Positions 1 to 6,885 of a DNA stretch of 15,859 nucleotides are shown here, piece by piece. The position numbers and the translations under genes were made by a program. The DNA is from SIG440 sp045647905 (GTDB taxonomy: Bacteria; Bacillota; Clostridia; Monoglobales; Monoglobaceae): assembly GCA_045647905.1 (NCBI GenBank), contig JAZRMZ010000065.1, positions 1 to 15,859 of the forward strand. Reading direction: 5' to 3'. Positions within the stretch are counted from its first letter, which is position 1; each line of letters opens with the position of its first letter. The notes beneath the pieces were generated by a model that was not told where the DNA came from, ran no database searches, and saw only the letters and a list, made by a program, of their open reading frames with translations.

Positions 1-76
1 GTACAATCGCTCCCAATCCTTATTACACAAAGGAAATTGCAGATATTTGTATGGAAAAAATCTTTGTTCCCACAAT
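1..76. repeat. Artefactual second copy of the purD insert
   Basis: These 76 bases are identical to 184-259, inside purD. They end abruptly where the adapter at 77-158 begins. The second copy continues into normal purD after 259, while this one continues into adapter. The sequence is real purD DNA but is misplaced here by library or read structure, so it should be ignored in gene calling. A DNA-nanoball concatemer read, running insert, adapter and then the same insert again, would give exactly this layout. Confidence 0.93.
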
Positions 77-158
77 AAGTCGGAGGCCACGGTCTTAGGA
101 AGACAAGGGTCTCTTACAACTCCTTGGCTCACAGAACGACAGGGCTACGATCCGACTT
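77..158. other. Untrimmed DNBSEQ/MGI library adapter with 10-base index
   Basis: The segment begins AAGTCGGAGGCCA, runs through GGTCTTAGGAAGACAA, then a 10-base stretch GGGTCTCTTA at 107-116, then CAACTCCTTGGCTCACAGAA, and ends GATCCGACTT. From memory this is the BGI/MGI adapter pair around a sample index. The first part lacks two bases (AG after GGCCA) compared with the adapter I recall, and position 142 is G where I recall T. The inverted ends AAGTCGGA/TCCGACTT are a property of the adapter, not of a mobile element. This is contamination of the assembly. Confidence 0.96.
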
Positions 159-761
159 AAGGGGCTCAACACCGGCGGTATGGGTACAATCGCTCCCAAT
201 CCTTATTACACAAAGGAAATTGCAGATATTTGTATGGAAAAAATCTTTGTTCCCACAATGGAAGCAATGAACAAGGAAGGCAGAACCTTCAAGGGTTGTC
301 TTTACTTCGGGCTTATGCTCACACCAAAGGGCCCCAAGGTTATTGAATATAACTGCCGTTTTGGTGACCCCGAAACTCAGGTTGTTTTGCCGCTTCTTGA
401 AAGTGACCTTTTTGAAATTATGCAGCACGTTGAAAACGGCACACTCAAGGATGCTGAGGTTAAGTTCTCAGAAAAAGCTGCTTGCTGTGTGGTTGTTGCA
501 TCAGACGGCTATCCCGGAAAATATGAAACTGGCTTTGAAATCACACTTCCTGAAAATTCTGACGGAATTTTTGTTGCAGGCGCAAAAATCAAGAACGGCA
601 AGCTTGTGACAGGCGGCGGCAGAGTTCTTGGCGTTACGGAAGTTGGTGCTTGCCTTAACTGTGCAATCGGTGCGGCATACAAGACTGTGGAAGATGTTAA
701 GTTCGACAATGCTTTCTACCGCAAGGACATCGGACAAAAAGCACTTGCGGCTTTGAAGTGA
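159..761 (+). CDS. purD: Phosphoribosylamine-glycine ligase (GAR synthetase), 3' part
   Basis: PurD is the cytosolic ATP-grasp ligase joining 5-phosphoribosylamine and glycine to form GAR, the second step of de novo purine synthesis. Only the C-terminal part is present, about 200 codons of a protein usually near 420 residues. Visible signatures are KGLNTGGMGTIAPNPYYT at the left edge and EYNCRFGDPETQ, the nucleotide/metal-binding region of the ATP-grasp fold. A C-terminal domain with TGGGRVLGV follows. The ATG at 180 is an internal methionine of GGMG, not the start. The gene is cut because the genomic sequence begins at about 159, where the adapter ends. The frame stays open through the adapter back to 99, so an automatic caller could add false residues. 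The stop is TGA at 759-761. purL follows after 106 bases. Confidence 0.96.
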   Translation, partial: KGLNTGGMGTIAPNPYYTKEIADICMEKIFVPTMEAMNKEGRTFKGCLYFGLMLTPKGPKVIEYNCRFGDPETQVVLPLLESDLFEIMQHVENGTLKDAEVKFSEKAACCVVVASDGYPGKYETGFEITLPENSDGIFVAGAKIKNGKLVTGGGRVLGVTEVGACLNCAIGAAYKTVEDVKFDNAFYRKDIGQKALAALK

Positions 762-777
762 AATTTGAACCATAACA

Positions 778-805
778 AAGATTCGTCACTTCGTTCAGAA
801 TGACA
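778..805 (+). repeat. REP-like short repeat copy in the purD-purL gap
   Basis: A degenerate copy of the element that recurs in this window. It reads AAGATTCGTCACTTCGTTC then AGAATGACA and has the same ends as the copies at 4815-4900, 6675-6867 and 13428-13455. It lies just after the purD stop. It is a single half-element with no facing copy nearby, so it would not form the large hairpin that paired copies can form. Confidence 0.7.
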
Positions 806-867
806 ATTGAATGTTGATGTGATATAACGGATAATTAAAATCCAATATTATAAGAAAGGAACAAACT

Positions 868-3800
868 ATGGTATACAGAGTTTTTGTTGAAAAGAAAAAG
901 GAACTTGCCGCAGAAGCAAATTCCCTCAGGGGCGAGTTGGTTAACCTTCTTCAGATTAAAGGTCTTGAAGACTTGAGAATAATCAACCGCTATGACGTTG
1001 AAAATATTGATAAGGAGCTTTTTGAATACTGCAAAAAGACTGTATTCTCGGAGCCTCAGCTTGATATTGTGACAGATGAAATCACAGATAAATGCGATTA
1101 TATTTTTGCTGTTGAATTTCTTCCCGGTCAGTTTGACCTCCGTGCAAATTCTGCTGAGGAGTGTATTCAGCTTATTTCCAAGGGCGACCGTCCCACCGTT
1201 AAGGCGGCAAAGGTTTATATGCTCTCAGGAAAATTGACAGATGCAGACATTGCTGAAATCAAGAAGTATGTTATCAACCCTGTTGAATCAAGGGAAGCAA
1301 CTCTTGAAATGCCCGAAACCCTTGCGGCAGTTTATGAAATTCCCGAAACTGTTGCAACTCTGGACGGCTTCATTGATTTGGACGAAGCTGGACTTCAGAA
1401 GATGATTGACGATATGGGCCTTGCAATGGACATTGATGACATCAAGTTCTGTCAGGAATATTTCATCAGCGAAAAACGCAACCCCACAATCACAGAAATC
1501 AGAATGATTGACACATACTGGTCTGACCATTGCCGTCATACCACCTTCCTCACAACCATCGACAATGTTAAGTTTGAGGACGAGCTTTTGCAGGCGGCTT
1601 ATGACAGATATATTGAAACCCGAAAAGAGATAGGCAGAACAAAGCCCGTTAACCTTATGGACATTGGTACAATTGCCGCAAAATATCTCAAAGCAAACGG
1701 CAAGCTGGACGGTCTTGACGAAAGTGAAGAAATTAATGCTTGTACGGTTAAAATTGACGTTGATGTTGACGGCGTGACCGAAAAATGGTTGCTTCTCTTC
1801 AAAAACGAAACACACAACCATCCAACCGAAATCGAACCCTTTGGCGGTGCGGCAACCTGTATTGGTGGTGCTATCCGTGACCCGCTGTCGGGACGTTCTT
1901 ATGTTTATGCGGCAATGCGTGTTACAGGCGCGGCTGACCCGTTGAAGCCCGTTTCTGAAACAATTGAGGGTAAGCTTCCTCAAAGAAAGATTGTTACAGG
2001 TGCGGCTGCAGGTTACAGCTCATACGGCAACCAGATTGGTCTTGCCACCGGTCAGGTTGATGAGCTTTACCATGATGGTTATGCGGCAAAGCGTATGGAA
2101 ATCGGTGCGGTTGTTGCGGCGGCTCCTGCTGAGAATGTAAGACGTGAACGCCCCATTGACGGTGATATTGTTATTCTTCTTGGCGGCAAAACAGGCCGTG
2201 ACGGTTGCGGCGGTGCAACAGGTTCTTCAAAATCACATACTGTTGAATCGTTGGAAAGCTGCGGTGCTGAAGTTCAGAAAGGTAACGCTCCCGAAGAAAG
2301 AAAGCTCCAGAGACTCTTCCGCAACAAGGAAGCATCACTCCTCATCAAGCGTTGTAACGACTTTGGTGCAGGCGGTGTGTCTGTTGCAATCGGCGAATTG
2401 GCTGACGGATTGGAAATCAACCTGAACGCTGTTCCCAAAAAGTATGAGGGTCTTGACGGTACAGAGCTTGCAATCAGCGAATCCCAGGAGAGAATGGCTG
2501 TTGTTGTTGCAAAAGAAGATGTTGAGAGATTCAAGGAGCTTGCAAAGAGCGAAAACTTAGAGGCAACTGTTGTTGCTGAGGTTAAGGCTGAGCCCAGACT
2601 GGTTATGCATTGGAACGGTAAGGAAATCGTGAACATTTCACGTGAGTTCCTGAATTCAAATGGTGCTGAAAAGCATATTGATATAGCACCGAGCAAACCC
2701 GAATGTTACAAAAAAACCGAAGTTAAGGACTTCAAGGCAGGAATGATGGCTCTTGCTGATGACCTGAATGTATGTTCAAAGAGAGGTCTTTCAGAACGTT
2801 TTGACTCCACAATCGGTGCAGGTACGGTTCTTATGCCCTTTGGCGGCAAGCATCAGCTCACTCCCATTCAGGCAATGGTAAACAAGGTTTCTGTTGAAAA
2901 GAAGCACACAAAGACGGCTTCTGTTATGGCATGGGGCTACAATCCATTTATTGCTGAAAAGAGCCCTTATCACAGTGCATATCTTGCTGTTGTTGAATCG
3001 GTTGCAAAGCTGGTTGCAACAGGTGCCGAATTCAAGGATGTTTATCTCACATTCCAGGAATACTTTGAAAAGCCCAAAAAGGATCCCAAGCGTTGGGGCA
3101 AGCCTATGGCGGCTCTCCTTGGTGCATTTGATGCACAAAGAGAGCTTGAAATTGCGGCAATCGGTGGCAAGGACTCAATGAGCGGTACTTTTGAAAATAT
3201 TGATGTTCCGCCCACACTTGTTTCTTTTGCTGTTACTGACGAGAATGTTGACAACATCATTTCACCTGAATTCAAGGCGGCAGGAAACAAGGTTGTATGG
3301 ATTAAGCCTGAATATGACGAAAACGGTCTTCCTGTTACAGCAAGTCTCCTTGACTGCTTCAAGAAGGTTACAGAGCTTGTACGTAGTGGTGCGGCAGTTG
3401 CGGCATACACTCCCACATATGGCGGCGTTGCAGAAGCTGTTATGAAGATGGCAATGGGCAACGGCATCGGCTTTGAATTTGCCGACGGTGTTTCCCTTGA
3501 CGACATTTTTGGTTACAGCTACGGTTCATTTGTTGTTGAACTCAGCAAGGATGCAGAGGCAGGCATTGTTCTCGGTACAACAACCGAGAAAAAGGCAATT
3601 TCGTACGAGGGTGAAGAACTTTGTATGTGCGAAATCTCAAAGACTTATGAAAACAAGCTTGAAAAGATTTATTCCTGCAATATCGAAACAGAAAAGAAGG
3701 AAATCCCTGCATTCAATTATGAAGCAAAGTCTGTTGTTACACCCAAGATCGGTGTTGCAAAGCCCAAGGTTCTCATTCCTGTGTTCCCCGGAACAAACTG

Positions 3801-4560
3801 CGAATTTGATTCTGCAAAGGCTATGCGTGATGCAGGTGCTGAACCCGAAATCTTTGTTATAAACAACCTGACTCCTCAGGCAATTTCCGAATCCGTTGAA
3901 GCCTTTGCAAAGAAGCTCGATGAATCACAGATTGTATTCATCCCCGGCGGCTTCTCAGGCGGTGATGAGCCTGACGGTTCAGCGAAGTTCATCACAGCGT
4001 TCTTCCGTAACCCTGAAATCAAGGAAGCAACATCCGAACTTCTTGATATGCGTGATGGCTTGATGTGCGGTATCTGTAACGGTTTCCAGGCTCTTATCAA
4101 GCTTGGTCTTGTGCCTTACGGAAAGATTATTGACACAGACGAAAATTGTCCCACACTTTCATACAACACAATCTCTCGCCACCAGTCAAAGCTTGTTCGC
4201 ACAAGAGTTGCATCAAACAAGTCGCCCTGGATGGCAAATGCAAGTGTTGGTGATATCTACACAGTTCCCATTTCACACGGTGAAGGTCGCTTCATGGCAA
4301 GTGATGAACTTGTGAAGCAGCTGGCTGAAAATGGTCAGATTCTCACACAGTACGTTGATCTTGAGGGCAATCCCACCAACGAAATTCAGTACAACCCCAA
4401 CGGTTCAACCTTCGCAATTGAAGGTATCACATCACCCGACGGTCGTGTTCTCGGTAAGATGGGTCACTCCGAAAGATGGGGCTACGGACTTTACAAGAAT
4501 GTTGAGGGTAACTTTGATATTGGAATGTTTAAGTCAGCTGTTCAGTATTACGGTATATAG
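868..4560 (+). CDS. purL: Phosphoribosylformylglycinamidine synthase, single-chain clostridial type
   Basis: PurL converts FGAR, glutamine and ATP to FGAM, the fourth step of purine synthesis, in the cytosol. At 1230 residues it fuses the PurS-like N-terminal domain (about 1-170), a linker and two AIRS-like synthase halves, and a C-terminal class I glutaminase (about 965-1230). Other Firmicutes split these into PurS, PurL and PurQ. Visible motifs are TYWSDHCRHTTF (216-227) and FKNETHNHPTEIEPFGG (311-327) in the synthase, VFPGTNCE (972-979), and the nucleophile C1070 in GICNGFQ. H1200 and E1202 in GHSER complete the predicted catalytic triad. ATG at 868 is preceded by AAAGGAA at suitable spacing. 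The length and N-terminus fit the long clostridial PurL family. No promoter is obvious, so co-transcription with purD is likely. Certain at the family level. Confidence 0.98.
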   Translation: MVYRVFVEKKKELAAEANSLRGELVNLLQIKGLEDLRIINRYDVENIDKELFEYCKKTVFSEPQLDIVTDEITDKCDYIFAVEFLPGQFDLRANSAEECIQLISKGDRPTVKAAKVYMLSGKLTDADIAEIKKYVINPVESREATLEMPETLAAVYEIPETVATLDGFIDLDEAGLQKMIDDMGLAMDIDDIKFCQEYFISEKRNPTITEIRMIDTYWSDHCRHTTFLTTIDNVKFEDELLQAAYDRYIETRKEIGRTKPVNLMDIGTIAAKYLKANGKLDGLDESEEINACTVKIDVDVDGVTEKWLLLFKNETHNHPTEIEPFGGAATCIGGAIRDPLSGRSYVYAAMRVTGAADPLKPVSETIEGKLPQRKIVTGAAAGYSSYGNQIGLATGQVDELYHDGYAAKRMEIGAVVAAAPAENVRRERPIDGDIVILLGGKTGRDGCGGATGSSKSHTVESLESCGAEVQKGNAPEERKLQRLFRNKEASLLIKRCNDFGAGGVSVAIGELADGLEINLNAVPKKYEGLDGTELAISESQERMAVVVAKEDVERFKELAKSENLEATVVAEVKAEPRLVMHWNGKEIVNISREFLNSNGAEKHIDIAPSKPECYKKTEVKDFKAGMMALADDLNVCSKRGLSERFDSTIGAGTVLMPFGGKHQLTPIQAMVNKVSVEKKHTKTASVMAWGYNPFIAEKSPYHSAYLAVVESVAKLVATGAEFKDVYLTFQEYFEKPKKDPKRWGKPMAALLGAFDAQRELEIAAIGGKDSMSGTFENIDVPPTLVSFAVTDENVDNIISPEFKAAGNKVVWIKPEYDENGLPVTASLLDCFKKVTELVRSGAAVAAYTPTYGGVAEAVMKMAMGNGIGFEFADGVSLDDIFGYSYGSFVVELSKDAEAGIVLGTTTEKKAISYEGEELCMCEISKTYENKLEKIYSCNIETEKKEIPAFNYEAKSVVTPKIGVAKPKVLIPVFPGTNCEFDSAKAMRDAGAEPEIFVINNLTPQAISESVEAFAKKLDESQIVFIPGGFSGGDEPDGSAKFITAFFRNPEIKEATSELLDMRDGLMCGICNGFQALIKLGLVPYGKIIDTDENCPTLSYNTISRHQSKLVRTRVASNKSPWMANASVGDIYTVPISHGEGRFMASDELVKQLAENGQILTQYVDLEGNPTNEIQYNPNGSTFAIEGITSPDGRVLGKMGHSERWGYGLYKNVEGNFDIGMFKSAVQYYGI

Positions 4561-4582
4561 TCAGGTAAAATTTGTTTATTTT

Positions 4583-4691
4583 CCAGTCTGGTAAAAATTG
4601 GTTATTTCGTCCGTTCGGCCTTTCTCGTGTACACAAAGTACACTTCGGTCGGCTGAACGAACAAACTAATCCAATTTTTCCTCGGACTGGG
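4583..4691. repeat. Long imperfect inverted repeat (hairpin unit A)
   Basis: The left arm (4583-4620, from CCAGTCTGG to CGTTCGGCC) is the imperfect reverse complement of the right arm (4648-4691, from GGTCGGCTGAACG to CCTCGGACTGG). The stem would be about 35-40 bp with a few mismatches and bulges. The top of the loop holds a second palindrome, GTGTAC-acaaa-GTACAC (4627-4643). The whole unit could fold as one long hairpin in RNA or a cruciform in DNA. Part of the left arm has a degenerate extra copy just upstream, at 4561-4582. No open reading frame of note is present and I do not recognise the family. Confidence 0.8.
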
Positions 4692-4692
4692 G

Positions 4693-4795
4693 AAGAGGAA
4701 GTTGTTTATTTCACACGTTCAGCCTTCCTTATGTACACAAAGTACACTACGGTCGGTTGAACACGCAAACTAAATCAATTTTTCCTCGGACTGGG
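4693..4795. repeat. Second hairpin unit (unit B), related to unit A
   Basis: This is a diverged copy of the preceding unit in the same orientation. It shares the central core GTACACAAAGTACAC, the flank GGTCGGTTGAAC and the tail CAATTTTTCCTCGGACTGGG. Its left arm (TTATTTCACACGTTCAGCC) pairs with GGTCGGTTGAACACG on the right, while the outer left arm is less well kept than in unit A. Two adjacent copies with coordinated changes in both arms suggest the fold is maintained, or that the copies came from a common palindromic element. Confidence 0.75.
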
Positions 4796-4814
4796 ATGAT
4801 TAATCATTTGAATT

Positions 4815-4900
4815 AAGACCCTTCGACTACGCTCAGGGTGACGTATAGAGTCACTTTGGCTGAACTTAATTGTCATTCTGAGCCAACGGCGAAGAATCTT
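4815..4900. repeat. Facing pair of REP-like elements
   Basis: A copy in + orientation (4815-4843, AAGACCCTTCGACTACGCTC then AGGGTGACG) faces an inverted copy (4871-4900, TGTCATTCTGAGCC then AACGGCGAAGAATCTT). The two can pair across a 27-base spacer into a large imperfect hairpin. It sits about 30 bases upstream of the fhs start codon. I saw no good sigma-A promoter between 4561 and 4933, so this hairpin may be transcribed between purL and fhs. Confidence 0.75.
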
Positions 4901-4933
4901 TCCTATGAGATTATATGATTGGAGGTAAAACCA

Positions 4934-6598
4934 ATGAAAACAGATATAGAAATTGCTCAGAGCGTCAAAATGCAGAAGATTACCGAAATTGCAAAAACTG
5001 CAGGTGTTGACGAAAAATATCTTGAACTTTATGGAAATTATAAGGCGAAAATTGACCTTGCACCCCTTAAAGAAATGAAGCGCAAGGCAAAACTGATTCT
5101 TGTTACGGCAATCACTCCCACCCCTGCGGGTGAAGGTAAGACAACAACAACAATAGGTCTTGCTGACGGAATGAAAAAAATCGGTAAGAATGTTATGGTT
5201 GCTCTCCGTGAACCGTCACTTGGACCTGTTTTTGGTGTCAAGGGCGGTGCTGCAGGCGGCGGCTATGCTCAGGTTGTTCCCATGGAGGACATTAATCTTC
5301 ATTTCACCGGTGACTTCCACGCAATCGGCGCGGCAAACAACCTTCTTGCGGCTATGCTTGACAACCATATTTATCAGGGAAACAGACTGAATATTGACCC
5401 CAGACGCATAACATGGAAAAGATGCGTGGATATGAACGACCGTCAGCTCAGATTTGTTACCGACGGTTTGGGCGGCAGAGTTAACGGTGTTCCCCGTGAA
5501 GACGGTTATGACATCACCGTTGCATCAGAGGTTATGGCGGTTCTTTGTCTTTCCTCGTCAATTACGGATTTGAAGGAAAGACTTTCAAGAATAGTTGTGG
5601 GCTATACCTATGACGAAAAGCCCGTGACAGCAGGCGAAATCGGTGCGGCAGGTGCAATGACGGCACTTCTCAAGGATGCAATCAAGCCCAATTTGGTGCA
5701 GACTTTGGAGGGTACTCCCGCATTTGTTCACGGTGGTCCTTTTGCGAACATTGCTCACGGCTGTAACTCGGTTATCGCAACCGAAATGGCAATGAGATTT
5801 GGTGATTATGTTATTACCGAAGCAGGCTTTGGTGCTGACCTTGGCGCACAGAAGTTCCTTGACATCAAGTGTCGTTATGCAGGTCTGAACCCTGATGCGG
5901 TGGTTATGGTTGCAACAATCCGTGCTCTCAAAATGCACGGCGGTGTTCCCAAAACAGAGCTTGGCGGCGAGAATCTGGAGGCACTCAAAAAGGGTATTCC
6001 CAACCTTCTTCGTCACATTGCAAACATCAAGGAGGTTTACAAGCTCCCGTCGGTTGTTGCGGTTAACCGCTTCCCCACCGATACGGATGCTGAAGTTCAG
6101 CTTGTTATTGACGAATGCAAGGCTCTTGGAGTTAATGTTGTCCTCTCAAATGTATGGGCTGAGGGCGGAAACGGCGGAATTGAAATGGCAGAGGAGGTTG
6201 TTCGTCTTTGTGAACAGCCCAATGAGTTCTCTTTCAGCTATGACCTTGATGATTCAATTGAAAACAAGATTGACACAATTGTAAAAAGAGTGTACCGAGG
6301 CAAAGGTGCGGCGTTCACACCTGCGGCAAAAAAGGAAATTGCAAAGCTCAATGAACTGGGCTATGACAAGCTGCCCATTTGTATGGCAAAAACTCAGTAC
6401 AGCTTTTCAGATGATATGACAAAAATCGGAGCTCCCGAAGATTTTGTTGTTACGGTAAGAAATGTTAAGGTTTCGGCAGGTGCAGGCTTTATTGTTGCCC
6501 TCACAGGCGACATAATGACAATGCCCGGACTTCCGAAGGTTCCTGCGGCTGAAAAAATTGACGTCGATGAAACCGGCGTAATCAGCGGTTTGTTCTAA
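4934..6598 (+). CDS. fhs: Formate-tetrahydrofolate ligase
   Basis: Fhs (10-formyl-THF synthetase) ligates formate to THF using ATP in the cytosol. It supplies formyl groups to purine synthesis and, in acetogens, the methyl branch of the Wood-Ljungdahl pathway. The 554 residues match the family's usual length of about 555-560. Visible features are the P-loop TPTPAGEGKTTTT (61-73), GVKGGAAGGGY (101-111, a family signature) and VATIRALKMHGG in the middle, the second signature. I chose ATG 4934 because GGAGG lies at 4921-4925. The in-frame TTG at 4919 overlaps that ribosome binding site and would be an unlikely start. Placement after purL fits its role as formyl donor supplier. The gene alone does not show acetogenesis. 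Confidence 0.97.
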   Translation: MKTDIEIAQSVKMQKITEIAKTAGVDEKYLELYGNYKAKIDLAPLKEMKRKAKLILVTAITPTPAGEGKTTTTIGLADGMKKIGKNVMVALREPSLGPVFGVKGGAAGGGYAQVVPMEDINLHFTGDFHAIGAANNLLAAMLDNHIYQGNRLNIDPRRITWKRCVDMNDRQLRFVTDGLGGRVNGVPREDGYDITVASEVMAVLCLSSSITDLKERLSRIVVGYTYDEKPVTAGEIGAAGAMTALLKDAIKPNLVQTLEGTPAFVHGGPFANIAHGCNSVIATEMAMRFGDYVITEAGFGADLGAQKFLDIKCRYAGLNPDAVVMVATIRALKMHGGVPKTELGGENLEALKKGIPNLLRHIANIKEVYKLPSVVAVNRFPTDTDAEVQLVIDECKALGVNVVLSNVWAEGGNGGIEMAEEVVRLCEQPNEFSFSYDLDDSIENKIDTIVKRVYRGKGAAFTPAAKKEIAKLNELGYDKLPICMAKTQYSFSDDMTKIGAPEDFVVTVRNVKVSAGAGFIVALTGDIMTMPGLPKVPAAEKIDVDETGVISGLF

Positions 6599-6614
6599 AA
6601 AAGATAAGATTTTA

Positions 6615-6657
6615 AAAGGAGACATAGCGTTTTTGAGCTATGTCTCCTTTGATTTTT
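6615..6657 (+). terminator. Rho-independent terminator after fhs
   Basis: A perfect stem AAAGGAGACATAGC / GCTATGTCTCCTTT (6615-6628 with 6637-6650) encloses an 8-base loop and is followed by a T-rich stretch GATTTTT. It starts 17 bases after the fhs stop and closes the purine/one-carbon block. Confidence 0.92.
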
Positions 6658-6674
6658 GCGGTAAACCCCATTGG

Positions 6675-6822
6675 AAAGACCCTTCGACTACGCTCAGGGT
6701 GACGAGGTAAGAAAGACCCTTCGACTGCGCTCAGGGTGACGGGGAAAGAAAGACCCTTCGACAGCGCTCAGGGTGACGGGGTAAGACAGACCCTTCGACT
6801 GCGCTCAGGGTGACGTGTTAAG
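6675..6822 (+). repeat. Four-copy 37-bp tandem array of REP-like element
   Basis: Four head-to-tail units start at 6675, 6712, 6749 and 6786, an exact 37-base period. Each has a conserved core GACCCTTCGAC, two variable bases, then GCGCTCAGGGTGAC (first unit ACGCTC), and a variable linker of about 10 bases such as GAGGTAAG or GGGGTAAG. The array lies between the fhs terminator and the end of the convergent minus-strand hydrolase gene. The linkers are far too short and alike to be CRISPR spacers. Confidence 0.93.
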
Positions 6823-6840
6823 TTATTTTGCAAGTGTTGC

Positions 6841-6867
6841 TGTCATTCTGAGCGCAGCGAAGAATCT
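6841..6867 (-). repeat. Inverted REP-like copy capping the tandem array
   Basis: TGTCATTCTGAGCGCAGCG followed by AAGAATCT is the reverse orientation of the array core, in the AGAATGACA variant rather than the AGGGTGACG variant. It can pair with any of the four upstream units. It ends 18 bases from the stop codon of the minus-strand gene, so a hairpin here could act on transcripts arriving from either side. Confidence 0.85.
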
Positions 6868-6885
6868 GACACTGCAGAATCAGTT

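Noticed and set aside
77..158. Small mobile element, attC-like site or tRNA-like fold with inverted ends AAGTCGGA/TCCGACTT
   Set aside because: The whole segment matches a sequencing adapter with an index slot. There is no T-arm, acceptor end or integron core site.
1..259. Genuine tandem duplication or diversity-generating variation in purD
   Set aside because: The repeat is exact and its junctions coincide with adapter ends. No reverse transcriptase or template repeat is present.
180..761. purD start at ATG 180
   Set aside because: This methionine lies inside the conserved GGMG motif, and the gene is truncated by the contig end.
1288..1983. 231-residue minus-strand reading frame inside purL
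   Set aside because: It lies wholly opposite the conserved purL synthase domain, is rich in Cys/Asn/Phe, has no recognisable motif and no ribosome binding site.
4561..4933. THF riboswitch or other known riboswitch ahead of fhs
   Set aside because: I could not find the conserved core of the THF riboswitch. The structure present is explained by long palindromic repeats.
4919..4933. TTG start of fhs at 4919
   Set aside because: It overlaps the GGAGG ribosome binding site that serves ATG 4934, and family members start at the latter.
6675..6867. CRISPR array
   Set aside because: The linkers between repeats are about 10 bases and nearly alike, the period is 37, one copy is inverted, and no cas genes are present.
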